Shown here: piece after piece, positions 45,516 to 54,466 of the stretch
Layout of the letters: the number at the start of each line of letters is the position of its first letter
Numbering within the stretch: position 1 is the stretch's first letter
Origin: an uncultured Bacteroidales bacterium
GTDB lineage: Bacteria > Bacteroidota > Bacteroidia > Bacteroidales > FEN-979
NCBI GenBank assembly: GCA_903875045.1
Contig: CAIQUS010000019.1
Location: 1-54,466, forward strand
Reading direction: 5' to 3'
Length of the DNA stretch: 54,466 nt
Notes under the pieces: model-generated
Told to the model about the DNA's origin: nothing
Seen by the model: the letters and a program-made list of their open reading frames with translations, nothing else
The model's database searches: none
Position numbers and translations under genes: made by a program

Positions 45516-47678
45516 TCAATTGGTCCTTTCCTTAAATGGCAACCGTAAAACAACACGGGTACCGCATGGTGTGCCATCGGCGTCCGTCAAATCCGTATAC
45601 CTGATGGAGGCATTGATTTTGTATTCCAGTTTTAACAATTCAATTCTCTCTGCAACCACTGAACCGCCCAGTGAAACATGGCCGGGGTGCTTGTTTCCGG
45701 CAGCTGTTGTTCGTGTTCTCCCCACCCCATTGTCCTCGATCAGACATGTGATCAGATCATCTTCCATGTAATATTTTACCTGAAGCAGCCCGGTTACTTT
45801 GTCAGAAATAAATCCATGAAGTATGGCATTTTCCACAAAAGGCTGGACCAGCATGGGCGGGATGAGAATAAATTCCGGCTCATCAATCAAGACTTCAATT
45901 TTATAGGTAAAACGGTCACCAAATCGTTGTTTTTCAAGTTCGGTATAAAGCGACAATGCGCTTACTTCTTCATCAAGCGGAACAAACTGACGGCGTGAGT
46001 TTTCAAGAATTGACCGCATCAGCCGGGCAAATTTTGAAAGAAATTGCTGGGCAAGCAAAGGCTCGTTCATTCCGATAAAATTTTGTACAGAACCCAGGGA
46101 GTTAAAAATAAAATGAGGGTTCATCTGGGCCAGCAACATTCGTTGTTCCAGTTCGGTTTTTTGCCGGGCAAGTAATTCCCGGGCATTTCTTTGTTTCAGC
46201 CGGTAGCGGTTAAATCCCAGGTAGGAGGCAAGAGAAATAAGCAGTACAATGATAATAGTGAAAAGCAAAATGAGTTTTTGCCGTAGCAGGGCATCTCTTT
46301 TCTGTATTAATTCCAAATCGGCAATTTGTTGCTGTTTGTGCAGAGTGAGTATCTCTTTCTCTTTAATGGCCGTTTCATATTTTGTATTTAACTCATTAAT
46401 AGTTTTCTGACTACTCTCAGAATACAAGGAATCGTTCATGCGGCTGAACTCCTTATGCCATTGTAACGCTTCCTTATATTTGCCGGTTTGCTCATAATAA
46501 ATGGCCAGTGTGTAATAAACATCTTTATTCAGTTCAAGAGAGCCAACGCCTGAAGCGAGTTTTTGGGCGTGAAGGATATAGTTTCGCGCCAGCTCCGGTT
46601 TATGCATCAGCAGATAGAGGTTTGCAATATTCCGGCTTCTGATCGCCACTTCGGTTGGTTTATTAAGCTTTCTGCTCCCATCCAAAGCTTTGAGCATGTA
46701 TCCAAGGGCCTGGTCATACTGTTTCCTGGCTTCATATAATGCCCCGAGATTGGTATAAACTTTCCCTTTATTGTCTTCAAGACCAATAGCGGTATAGATG
46801 CTGAGAGCCTTATGATAGAAAAAAACCGCTGAATCAAAATTGTTCAGCATCTTGTATGAAATACCGAGATTTATGGCTGAAAAGCCTTTTATCCTTCCAT
46901 TTTTCCTGTCAGCCAGCATGTTATAAGCCCGCTTTAAATACCTGTTGGCCTCCTGATATTTCTTTAATTTGATAAATACACCGCCCACATTATTCAGCGA
47001 GGTTGCCAGGCTGACCGTGTCATTTAATAGTTCCTTGTATTTTATGGCATCGAGTTGCCATTCGATTGCCTTTTCAAAATTACCAAGGCGGTAATAGCCC
47101 AGGCTGATGTTATTCATGGTATTGGCCATTCGGTATTTGTCACCCGATTCCCGTGCATATTTCAGACTTTCCTTGTAGTGGAGAATCGCAGAATCAGGTT
47201 TATTTTTCTCGTAGAAAATAATGCCTAAATCATTATTGGCCATCATAATCAGTTCCTTATCAACTCCATTTGAACACAGTTTCAATACTTTTAAATATGC
47301 TGATTTTGCCTTGGTATAATCAGGTTTGTCAAAATAGGCGCTGCCCATTCCATATTGGATTTGAGCCTCCAGGCCGGAAATGCTGCCAGTCATTGATTCT
47401 GCTTTTTGAAAGTATTTCAGGGCAGAATCACTCTGTCTGGAATAGAGCCAGCAATTACCTGTGAGGTAGGTGGCTTTTGCCAGCTCTTTTAATCCAGTGA
47501 TGCGAATTAACCGAATGGCTTTCCGGCAACTGTCAGGATTGACCCGGAACCGTTTTTCAATTAAATCAAGGGCAGCAGCAGAAGAAACTCCGTTTTGGCC
47601 ATATAAACATGGAAATACGGGCAAGGCAATTGCCAGGAAAATAAGCATCAACCGATAACTGAGCGTTCTCGAGGTCAT
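45516..47678 (-). CDS. TPR-containing LytS-type sensor histidine kinase
   Basis: 720 residues from ATG 47676-47678; the frame remains open further upstream, but that stretch covers the promoter and a tandem repeat. Signal/TM segment 'LMLIFLAIALPVFPCLYGQN' is followed by a periplasmic array of about eight TPR repeats (~50-420), e.g. 'NDLGIIFYEKNKPDSAILHYKESLKYA'. A coiled coil leads to one TM helix ('LILLFTIIIVLLISLASYLGF', ~467-488) and a cytoplasmic His_kinase domain with phospho-acceptor H522 in 'QMNPHFIFNSLGSV'. The HATPase has 'LVQPFVENAILHG' and 'IEDNGVGR'. This is a common Bacteroidota architecture. The TPRs may sense a protein or peptide in the periplasm. Confidence 0.92.
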   Translation of the reverse strand: MTSRTLSYRLMLIFLAIALPVFPCLYGQNGVSSAAALDLIEKRFRVNPDSCRKAIRLIRITGLKELAKATYLTGNCWLYSRQSDSALKYFQKAESMTGSISGLEAQIQYGMGSAYFDKPDYTKAKSAYLKVLKLCSNGVDKELIMMANNDLGIIFYEKNKPDSAILHYKESLKYARESGDKYRMANTMNNISLGYYRLGNFEKAIEWQLDAIKYKELLNDTVSLATSLNNVGGVFIKLKKYQEANRYLKRAYNMLADRKNGRIKGFSAINLGISYKMLNNFDSAVFFYHKALSIYTAIGLEDNKGKVYTNLGALYEARKQYDQALGYMLKALDGSRKLNKPTEVAIRSRNIANLYLLMHKPELARNYILHAQKLASGVGSLELNKDVYYTLAIYYEQTGKYKEALQWHKEFSRMNDSLYSESSQKTINELNTKYETAIKEKEILTLHKQQQIADLELIQKRDALLRQKLILLFTIIIVLLISLASYLGFNRYRLKQRNARELLARQKTELEQRMLLAQMNPHFIFNSLGSVQNFIGMNEPLLAQQFLSKFARLMRSILENSRRQFVPLDEEVSALSLYTELEKQRFGDRFTYKIEVLIDEPEFILIPPMLVQPFVENAILHGFISDKVTGLLQVKYYMEDDLITCLIEDNGVGRTRTTAAGNKHPGHVSLGGSVVAERIELLKLEYKINASIRYTDLTDADGTPCGTRVVLRLPFKERTN

Positions 47679-47701
47679 GTTTGTTAGTCCGGATAGAATC
47701 G

Positions 47702-47733
47702 CAAATATAAGTATTACCGGATTTAAACACAAA
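47702..47733 (-). promoter_or_regulatory. Promoter of the kinase-regulator operon
   Basis: Minus strand TTTG (47730-47733), 20-nt spacer, TATATTTG (47702-47709). The TTTG lies inside the first copy of a 21-bp tandem repeat. Leader of about 20 nt. Confidence 0.5.
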
Positions 47734-47765
47734 CCCACCGAATATAAACACAAACCCACCGGATA
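47724..47765. repeat. 21-bp tandem repeat, two copies
   Basis: Copies 47724-47744 and 47745-47765 differ at one base. Each contains ACAAACCCACCG, and CAAA in the first is the -33 element of the kinase promoter. It could be a regulator-binding direct repeat, the type of site LytTR proteins use. Confidence 0.6.
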
Positions 47766-47824
47766 TAAATTGGGAGGATATTTAATTTACTGAATGCCTT
47801 AATATTGCTGAAAAATAACAACAG

Positions 47825-49300
47825 ATGAAACGACTATCTCATTTTTCAAAAGGATTCGGCATCGCACGCATTGCGGCCATGCAGTCAACATTATGTCTCT
47901 TCTTTCTGTTGCTCCAGTCAGCCAGATCAGAAAATGTGATCATCAGCGGAACAACGCTGAGGGTTTATTCCGGAACGTCGCTTATTTCTTCCGAAAACCT
48001 GGTTATCAGATCCGGGGCAACCCTGAATAACACAGGTATCCTGATTCTGAAAAAAGGGCTCGCCAATGAGAATGCAGGGATGAATTCCCTCGGTTCAGGA
48101 CCGGTTGAACTGACTGGAACCGTTATTCAATCCATTGCTGGGCAGAATGTGTTCGCAAACCTTCTGGTCAACAATCCGGCAGGCATCGCAATCGGTGGAA
48201 ACACCACTGTGAATGGCACACTTACTTTAACCTCCGGAAAGGTTGTCCTTGGCACAAATAACCTCCTTCTTGGGCCCCTGGCTGTTATTTCAGGCACGCC
48301 AACGGCATTGGCAATGATTATTGTGACCTCATCCGGTGAATTGCGCAAAGAGTTTCCGGCGGGTTTTGCTGGCTCTTTTACCTATCCCGTTGGAGATGAT
48401 ACTGGCGTTTCGGAATATTCACCTGTCACCCTGAGTTTCACTGAGGGTATATTTGCGGCAGGAAATTATACCGGGGTAAGTTTGAAAAATGAAATTTATC
48501 CTACGCCGGATATTACTGGCAATTATCTGAACCGTTTTTGGAAAATAACCCGGTTTGGAATTGATGGTCTGGCTTGCAATGCCACCTTCCAATATCTTCC
48601 AGCTGATGTTATTGGAACCGAGGGCAAACTCTCATGCACAAAGGTAGATGACATGCCTTGGATTACGTATGGCCCAACCGATGCTGCCTTACACCTTCTT
48701 TCGGCAAATGGGATTGTAACATTTGGGTCATTCACCGGGGTGAAGAGCACAACAACCCCGCTGAACCAGGAATTGGCCAACATCATCATTCCGAACGGGA
48801 TGGCCACCTGTTATGATGCGACTCAGGTATTGACTGTTGCAGGTGGCGGAACAACGTTCATTGTCGAAAATAACGGAATTGTTACATTGATCGCAGGCGC
48901 CAAAATATCAATGTTAGCTGGTACGAAGGTAACAAGCAGCGGTTACCTTCTTGGGCGTATTACCACCGATGGAAACTATTGTGAAACCCTGCTGAACCCC
49001 CTAGTTGCCAGTACACTGAATGAGCAGGCCCTGGGTGTTCAAACAGTGGCTAAGAATCAGTTTGTCAAAATTTATCCAAATCCAACGACAGATGTTGCCA
49101 TAGTTGAATTGGTTGACGGTGTTTCAAGTGGTGTCGCTGATGTGATCGTATACAGCATGCACGGGGGAAAACTATATCAAAAACAGATGAACGGAGAGTC
49201 CAGATTTCAATTCTCCCTTTTGGGCAAGCCAACAGGTATCTATATCATCCGCATACAATCGGGCAACCGGTGTGAAATTGCAAAAATTGTCAAATATTAA
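47825..49300 (+). CDS. Secreted T9SS cargo protein of unknown function
   Basis: 491 residues with a signal segment ('STLCLFFLLLQSARS'). The N-terminal half consists of short beta repeats with G/N/T ('LVIRSGATLNNTGILILKKG', 'NNPAGIAIGGNTTVNGTLTLTSGKVVLG'), the hallmark of a beta-helix/solenoid surface protein. Near residue 320-400 is the same beta module as in the giant repeat protein ('LIAGAKISMLAGTKVTSSG' ... 'NYC'). A type A T9SS sorting domain ends the chain ('IYPNPTTDVAIVEL' ... 'GIYIIRIQSGN'). First of three co-directional surface-protein genes; the next begins 41 nt downstream. Confidence 0.83.
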   Translation: MKRLSHFSKGFGIARIAAMQSTLCLFFLLLQSARSENVIISGTTLRVYSGTSLISSENLVIRSGATLNNTGILILKKGLANENAGMNSLGSGPVELTGTVIQSIAGQNVFANLLVNNPAGIAIGGNTTVNGTLTLTSGKVVLGTNNLLLGPLAVISGTPTALAMIIVTSSGELRKEFPAGFAGSFTYPVGDDTGVSEYSPVTLSFTEGIFAAGNYTGVSLKNEIYPTPDITGNYLNRFWKITRFGIDGLACNATFQYLPADVIGTEGKLSCTKVDDMPWITYGPTDAALHLLSANGIVTFGSFTGVKSTTTPLNQELANIIIPNGMATCYDATQVLTVAGGGTTFIVENNGIVTLIAGAKISMLAGTKVTSSGYLLGRITTDGNYCETLLNPLVASTLNEQALGVQTVAKNQFVKIYPNPTTDVAIVELVDGVSSGVADVIVYSMHGGKLYQKQMNGESRFQFSLLGKPTGIYIIRIQSGNRCEIAKIVKY

Positions 49301-49341
49301 TGTGGTTAATACTCTGTAATCCAATCTAAAATTAATAAACC

Positions 49342-51489
49342 ATGAAAAAACAATCTTTAAAAAACTGTATCGGAATGTTCACACTGGTTGCCATTTTATG
49401 TTTTGCAACCCTTACCTCAAAAGCCCAGGTGGCGATCAATACCGATGCAACAGAAGCGCATGGATCGGCCATGCTTGATGTTAAATCTACCACCAGAGGT
49501 GCTCTCTTACCGAGAATGACTACCGACCAGATGAATGCCATCATTACACCCCTCGAAGGACTGCTGGTGTACAACACTACGGTGAATTCGCTGTATTGGT
49601 TCAATGGAACGATATGGAAACGGTTTAATGAGATGAGTTTTATCGAGACGGATCCGATTTTTACGGCACATCCGGCATTTGGGATAACTGCGGCATTAAT
49701 TTCATACTGGAACTTTGCTTTTAGCTGGGGGCCCCACAGCGGATTATATGCTCCCCTGGGAAGGACCCTGACAATCAATGGGATGACACAGGATTTGAAT
49801 TCGAACAGAACCTGGAGCGTGGGAACAGTTACATCCATATCAACCTCTGCTCCAATCACGGGTGGAACAATTACCGGATCGGGCACCATAGGAATAACCC
49901 AGGCAAACAGCCTGGCCAACGGATATCTTTCTTCTGCCGATTGGAATACCTTCAACAATAAAAGATCCAGCCAGTGGACCACAAATGGCAGCGATATATA
50001 CTACAACACAGGCAATGTCGGCATTGGGATAGCAACACCATCAGGCCCGTTGCATGTTGTTTCCAACGAATCGGGAAGCAACTCTACTGTAGCATTGGCA
50101 AGCAATAGTTACACCGGGACCAATCCCTGGATTTTTGGAATCAGCGGGAGAATAAACAATACTTCCTCTTTTGCTACCGGTCCGGGCATCGCGGTGCATG
50201 GGAGGTCGAACAATGCAGTAGGCGGAGGTGTCGGGATGTACGGAGAATCGTATGGCAATGAGGGGTCAGGTGGCAGGTTTTATGCCTATTCCGCCACTGG
50301 AACAACCTACGGATTGTTTTCACGGGTTTACAGCACTGATGGGTTTGCCGGGTATTTTGAGGGAGGTAAAAATTATTTTAGCGGAAATGTGGGCATTGGA
50401 GTAGCAACCCCCTCAAGTCCGCTTCACATTGTCTCTGACTTAACGGCTGCCGCATCGGCTGCTACCATGGTGATTAGTAACTATTCAGGTACAAACCCAT
50501 GGGTGTTTGGTGTAAGCGGGAGGGTAAACAGCAGCTCAACCATTGCTGCCGGTCCGGGTATCGGGGTGCACGGAAAATCGAATAATACTGTTGGTGGTGG
50601 TGTCGGAATTTATGGTGAGTCATACGGAAATGAGGGCTCAGGAGGCCGGTTTGTTGCAATTTCGGCAACCGGAGTTAACTATGGCTTATATGCACGTACC
50701 TATAGCGGTGACGGGTATGCAGGCTATTTTTTGGGAGGGAAAAATTACTTCAGCGGGAATGTCGGGATCGGGATATCAACGCCTTCAGGCCCGTTGCATG
50801 TTGTTTCTGGTGAGACTGCGACAGGTTCTACCGCTGCCCTGATAAGCAACAGCTACACGGGAACAAATCCCTTTATAACCAGCATTTCTGGCAGAGTAAA
50901 CAGTTCATCCGCTTTTGCAGATGGTCCGGGTATTGCCGTTGAAGGAAGGTCCAATAATTCGGTAGGTGGTGGTGTCGGGGTGGAGGGTGTGTCGTACGGA
51001 AATGAAGGTTCCGGTGGCAGGTTTTATGCCAATTCGGCCACGGGAGTAACGTATGGATTGTTTGCTAAAACGATGAGTCCCGATGGGTTTGCAGGTTATT
51101 TTCTTGGTGGAAAAAACTATTTCTCAGGAAGTGTGGGTATTGGTACGACAGTACCTGCAACCGGATATAAACTTTCAGTCAACGGGAAAGTGATCTGCGA
51201 GGAGATAAAAGTCCAGATGTCAGAAGCATGGCCGGATTATGTGTTCTCGGAAAAGTATGCCCTCACACCGCTGACTGACCTCGAAAAAAATATAAAATTG
51301 AATAACCATCTGCCAGGGTTGCCTTCTGCCGAAGAGGTTGAAAGGGATGGAATCAATGTGAGCGAGATGACAACCAAACTGACAAAAAAGATTGAAGAGC
51401 TTACCTTATACCTCTTTGATTTAAACAGAAAATTCAATGACCTTAAGAAAGAAAATGAAGGGTTGAGATCCCAATTATTAAACAAGTAG
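49342..51489 (+). CDS. Surface protein with 124-residue repeats and tail-fibre-like C-terminus
   Basis: 715 residues with signal peptide ('IGMFTLVAILCFATLTSKAQ'). The N-terminal 'INTDATEAHGSAMLDVKSTTRGALLPRMTT' is a common Bacteroidota opening for tail-fibre-like repeat proteins. Three exact-length 124-residue repeats (~225-596) carry 'NVGIGIATPSGPLHVVS' and 'GNEGSGGRFYA'. The C-terminal region ('SEAWPDYVFSEKYALTPL', 'HLPGLPSAEEVE') and a final heptad coiled coil of ~45 residues likely trimerise the fibre. I see no intramolecular chaperone catalytic Ser/Lys dyad. No T9SS domain is present. Second gene of the three-gene surface unit, 21 nt before the third. Confidence 0.8.
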   Translation: MKKQSLKNCIGMFTLVAILCFATLTSKAQVAINTDATEAHGSAMLDVKSTTRGALLPRMTTDQMNAIITPLEGLLVYNTTVNSLYWFNGTIWKRFNEMSFIETDPIFTAHPAFGITAALISYWNFAFSWGPHSGLYAPLGRTLTINGMTQDLNSNRTWSVGTVTSISTSAPITGGTITGSGTIGITQANSLANGYLSSADWNTFNNKRSSQWTTNGSDIYYNTGNVGIGIATPSGPLHVVSNESGSNSTVALASNSYTGTNPWIFGISGRINNTSSFATGPGIAVHGRSNNAVGGGVGMYGESYGNEGSGGRFYAYSATGTTYGLFSRVYSTDGFAGYFEGGKNYFSGNVGIGVATPSSPLHIVSDLTAAASAATMVISNYSGTNPWVFGVSGRVNSSSTIAAGPGIGVHGKSNNTVGGGVGIYGESYGNEGSGGRFVAISATGVNYGLYARTYSGDGYAGYFLGGKNYFSGNVGIGISTPSGPLHVVSGETATGSTAALISNSYTGTNPFITSISGRVNSSSAFADGPGIAVEGRSNNSVGGGVGVEGVSYGNEGSGGRFYANSATGVTYGLFAKTMSPDGFAGYFLGGKNYFSGSVGIGTTVPATGYKLSVNGKVICEEIKVQMSEAWPDYVFSEKYALTPLTDLEKNIKLNNHLPGLPSAEEVERDGINVSEMTTKLTKKIEELTLYLFDLNRKFNDLKKENEGLRSQLLNK
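50014..51129 (+). repeat. Three in-phase 372-bp coding repeats
   Basis: The 'VGIG' codon block recurs at 50014, 50386, 50758 and (partial unit) 51130: three consecutive spacings of exactly 372 bp. Units are similar but not identical, so they are older than the Ig-like array. Confidence 0.85.
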
Positions 51490-51510
51490 GAAAAATTAAA
51501 AAATTATCAG

Positions 51511-54120
51511 ATGAAAACAAAATTCTTTCTTCTTGGAATGGCCCTTTTGTGGTTGTCCCCCTCATTCGGCCAGGTAACAAAGAATGAACCCTTATATGTT
51601 CGCATGATGAATGATACATCTGTGCATAATTTTTACAGCATTCAAAGGGAATTCAATAACTATTTTGTCGGCAGGGACCAGGGCAGAGGCAGTGGTTACA
51701 AACAGTTCAAAAGATATGAAGAGAGAGTGGAAAGCGCCTTTTATCCTTCGGGCAAAATGTTCAACATCTCTGCAAAAATAATGGAAGCATACCAGGATTA
51801 TAATAACAATTTCGATTACCAGTCACTTCCTGCAACATACGATCCGGGCAACTGGTCCTCCATGGGCCCTTCAAACCATACACTGGGTCAAGGCTGGAAT
51901 GGCGGTGTAGGAAGGGTGAACTGCATTGCTTTTCATCCCTCCAATGCCAGCATCTATTATGTCGGGACACCTGCAGGCGGCTTATGGAAATATTCCGGAT
52001 CGTGGAAACCTCTTACCGATGGTTTCCCGAGTATCGGCGTTTCCGGAATTACCATCGATCCAAATAACAGTCTGCATATTTATATTCTCACCGGGGACGG
52101 GGATGGTGGAAATACCAATTCAATAGGTGTCCTTGAAACTAGAGATGGCGGAGTTACCTGGCAAACAACAGGCCTGACATGGGATGTAACAAACCTGGTG
52201 AGAGCGTATAAGTTGTTGATGCATCCGGTAAATCATCAAATTCTTTTTACCGTATCCAATAATGGAATCGATAAAACAATAGATGGCGGGATTACATGGA
52301 CAAGGGTAAAAAACGGCAGTTTCAGAGACATTGAATTCAATCCGGGAGACCCGTCAACAATTTATGCTGTTTCAACAACCAGATTTTATAAGTCAACCGA
52401 TACCGGCGATACCTGGACGGCGATTGCAGGCGGACTGCCTGTTGGAGGATCAATAAGAATCGGGATTGGTGTTACACCAGTCAATGCTGCGTATGTTTAT
52501 CTGATTTATGGACAAAGTGATATGAGTAACACCAGGACCGGATTCATGGGTTGTTATCGTTCAACAGATAATGGAAACACCTTTGTTCTCCGCTCCACCA
52601 CACCCAACATCTTCGGATACCCCATCAATGGCGGTGATTTAAAAGAACAGGCGAATTATGATCTCGCAGTAGGTGTTTCACCCACCAATGCCAATGTGGT
52701 GCATTTTGGCGGAATCAATTGCTGGAAAACAATTGACGGAGGCACAACATGGAACCATACCTCGTATTGGAGGGAGGATACAGTTAGCCAGGAATACACC
52801 CATGCCGATATCCACGCATTGGAATTCAATCCGCTTAATAATTATCTGTATTGTGGAAGTGATGGCGGATTGTACAGGAGTATTGACAATGCAGTGAACT
52901 GGACAGATTTGTCATCAGGACTTGTCATTACGGAAATTGCCAGGATGGGAGGCACCCAGCAGAATGTAAACCTGATTGCAGCCGGTACCCAGGACAACGG
53001 ATGCAATACTTTCAGAGGTGGTTCGGTGGATGCTTTTATTCATGACATTGGAGCAGACGGGTTTGAATGTCTGATTCACCCCGGCGACTCCACCATCCGT
53101 TATGAATCAACGTATAATACACTTTATCGCACTTCCAATGACGGAGGCTCCTGGTCAGAAATAACTCCGGGCGTTGTGACCAGTAAAGACGACATCTGGA
53201 ATACAGCATGGATCATGCATCCAACAACGCCGACAACGCTCTTTATGGGGCATACTGATATTTGGAAATCAACCAACAGCGGATCTACCTGGTTACCTAT
53301 GAATACAGGAAATACGACGGGCGTAAAATTCAGGCAAATTGCCCATGGGGTGAATAACCTGAACCGGATTTATGGATTGACAACGCTTGGCGTTTATATG
53401 ACGAATAATGGCGGTTCATCCTGGACTGATGTAACAGCCGGGTTGCCGGTAGCTACAAGTAAGCTGAGCTATATCGCCATAAGCCCGACGGCTTCCACGC
53501 ATGTTGTGGTGACCTGTTTTGGATATACAGATGGTGAGAAAGTGTATGAATCTATCGATGCCGGTTCCACCTGGACCTCCATCAGCGGCACCCTTCCAAA
53601 TGTTCAGATCCGCTGCGTTGTATATGAAAACGGTTCAAACGACCGGTTTTACATCGGTACCGATATCGGGGTTTTTTACAAGGATAATAGTCTCAATGAC
53701 TGGGTCCCTTTTTTCCATGGGCTGCCCAATACCATTGTAACGGAACTGGAAATAAATTATAACACACAGGAACTGGTTGCCGCCACTTTTGGAAGAGGTT
53801 TCTGGAAAACCAAACTGTATGGTCATTGCCCCGAAAGCTATGTGTTAACCCCGGCCAATAATCCCAATACCACTTCTTCACAATACTATGCTGCCAATAG
53901 TTTTATCACTTCAACAAGGTATGTTTACAATAGTTTTAACACAACTGTTACATACAGGGGAGGTAACTATATTACCATGTTGCCCGGCTTTGAGGCGGAA
54001 AGCGGTTCAATCTTCGAGGCGGTGATCGGCGATTGCCCTTCAGTCCCTGCTGCAGCACGTGGTCAATGGAATATCAGTCAGCGTGCAACAGGGTACATCC
54101 CGGCACCGAAAAAGAATTAG
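51511..54120 (+). CDS. Secreted Asp-box (BNR/sortilin-type) beta-propeller protein
   Basis: 869 residues with signal peptide ('FFLLGMALLWLSPSFGQ'). A ~100-residue helical N-terminal part is followed by a large beta-propeller region (~115-765) with about nine Asp-boxes (SxDxGxTW), e.g. 'TRDGGVTWQTT', 'TIDGGITWTRV', 'STDTGDTWTAI', 'SIDAGSTWTSI'. Such repeats occur in sialidases and Vps10/sortilin propellers. I find no sialidase FRIP motif or catalytic tyrosine pattern, so binding is likelier than hydrolysis. The C-terminal ~100 residues have a short beta module ('GNYITMLPGFEAESGS') related to those in two other cargo proteins here, without a classical sorting domain. Last gene of the surface unit. 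Confidence 0.83.
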   Translation: MKTKFFLLGMALLWLSPSFGQVTKNEPLYVRMMNDTSVHNFYSIQREFNNYFVGRDQGRGSGYKQFKRYEERVESAFYPSGKMFNISAKIMEAYQDYNNNFDYQSLPATYDPGNWSSMGPSNHTLGQGWNGGVGRVNCIAFHPSNASIYYVGTPAGGLWKYSGSWKPLTDGFPSIGVSGITIDPNNSLHIYILTGDGDGGNTNSIGVLETRDGGVTWQTTGLTWDVTNLVRAYKLLMHPVNHQILFTVSNNGIDKTIDGGITWTRVKNGSFRDIEFNPGDPSTIYAVSTTRFYKSTDTGDTWTAIAGGLPVGGSIRIGIGVTPVNAAYVYLIYGQSDMSNTRTGFMGCYRSTDNGNTFVLRSTTPNIFGYPINGGDLKEQANYDLAVGVSPTNANVVHFGGINCWKTIDGGTTWNHTSYWREDTVSQEYTHADIHALEFNPLNNYLYCGSDGGLYRSIDNAVNWTDLSSGLVITEIARMGGTQQNVNLIAAGTQDNGCNTFRGGSVDAFIHDIGADGFECLIHPGDSTIRYESTYNTLYRTSNDGGSWSEITPGVVTSKDDIWNTAWIMHPTTPTTLFMGHTDIWKSTNSGSTWLPMNTGNTTGVKFRQIAHGVNNLNRIYGLTTLGVYMTNNGGSSWTDVTAGLPVATSKLSYIAISPTASTHVVVTCFGYTDGEKVYESIDAGSTWTSISGTLPNVQIRCVVYENGSNDRFYIGTDIGVFYKDNSLNDWVPFFHGLPNTIVTELEINYNTQELVAATFGRGFWKTKLYGHCPESYVLTPANNPNTTSSQYYAANSFITSTRYVYNSFNTTVTYRGGNYITMLPGFEAESGSIFEAVIGDCPSVPAAARGQWNISQRATGYIPAPKKN

Positions 54121-54466
54121 TATGCAAGGTTTAATTTGTTATTCAAGTTTCGGAGTTAACCAAGTGTCATGATAATTCAATATTCATGAGGGTTTTCAAA
54201 GGATTCTATTAGAAAATCTAATCATATCATCCCTTCGGGATTTTGTTGTAAATCAATTTGGTCACTACTACAATCATATCATCCCTTCGGGATTTTGTAG
54301 TAAATCAGTATGGTTCACTACTACAATCATATCATCCCTTCGGGATTTTGTTGTGAAGCAGGGAATGACATTCCAACGATCAAAAGCCCGAAGGGCTGAA
54401 ATGATTGTAGAATAATCGGTTTGTAGAGTCTATCCATAAACCCCGAAGGGGTGAAATATCAAATAA
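54121..54466. repeat. Hairpin repeat cluster at right edge
   Basis: No gene is seen in these 346 bp. Three direct copies of a 52-53-bp unit begin at 54220, 54272 and 54325, sharing a 27-bp identical core with the hairpin ATCCC-TTC-GGGAT. Two single inverted-type elements follow: AGCCC-GAA-GGGCT near 54386-54398 and ACCCC-GAA-GGGGT near 54440-54452. Such 'CCCGAAGGG' intergenic elements recur in Bacteroidota genomes. The region between units is also conserved, so this is not a CRISPR array. Confidence 0.7.

Noticed and set aside
51511-54120. Sialidase
   Set aside because: Asp-boxes are present, but I could not find the FRIP motif or catalytic residue pattern; a non-catalytic propeller is safer.
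54220-54376. Possible CRISPR array (three regularly spaced repeats)
   Set aside because: The 'spacers' are nearly identical between units, the repeat is a hairpin found also in inverted single copies, and no cas gene is present.

Overview
The window looks like a chromosomal segment of a Bacteroidota bacterium, probably a free-living or gut-associated Bacteroidia-type relative. The evidence is a giant SprA/Sov-type protein of the type IX secretion system (T9SS), at least four secreted proteins ending in a 'YPNP...GIY' T9SS sorting domain, DUF4369-thioredoxin proteins, the TAnnTTTG promoter -7 boxes typical of the phylum, and weak or absent Shine-Dalgarno sequences at many genes. I see no rRNA, tRNA, transposase, phage block or true CRISPR array. 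The species cannot be named from sequence alone.

Left part (1-16.5 kb). A WG-repeat protein (-) diverges from a secreted GH53 endo-galactanase (+). Next is a minus-strand glutamate-dependent acid-resistance operon, transcribed as DcaP-like porin, gadB, gadC and then a 27-residue single-TM microprotein. An ABC half-exporter and a two-HKD phospholipase-D-like protein form a plus-strand pair. A minus-strand tripartite efflux operon follows (TolC, HlyD adaptor, two ABC-2 permeases with 4-nt overlaps, no ATPase gene). It is divergent from an Omp28-like T9SS cargo protein.

Middle (16.5-31.4 kb). A tight minus-strand housekeeping run is recX - prfB - ArsC/Spx-like - fumC; prfB contains the classical programmed +1 frameshift. 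A GH38 alpha-mannosidase (-) diverges from two DUF4369/thioredoxin-type proteins (+). A 16-bp perfect hairpin separates these from a 1223-residue repeat protein (five 'YEYWFDD' modules, eight 71-residue Ig-like modules, T9SS domain) that is co-transcribed with a secreted beta-helix protein.

Right part (31.4-54.5 kb). ruvA and sprA lie together, followed by gcvH and a VanZ-like gene, all on +. Facing them on minus are a TPR histidine kinase, a LytTR response regulator, a TonB-receptor-like beta-barrel protein and uvrC. The last block is three plus-strand secreted proteins: a T9SS cargo protein, a protein with exact 372-bp internal repeats and a tail-fibre-like coiled-coil end, and an Asp-box propeller protein. 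The window ends in a cluster of hairpin repeats with CCC-TTC-GGG or CCC-GAA-GGG cores.

The genes fit a fermentative or polysaccharide-using surface lifestyle: secreted glycosidases and repeat adhesins exported by the T9SS, of which SprA is the translocon, plus acid-stress defence. The most unusual points are the microprotein in the gad operon, a GadC without its C-terminal plug next to a GadB that keeps the penultimate histidine, an ATPase-less ABC-2 efflux operon, and several uncharacterised repeat modules.
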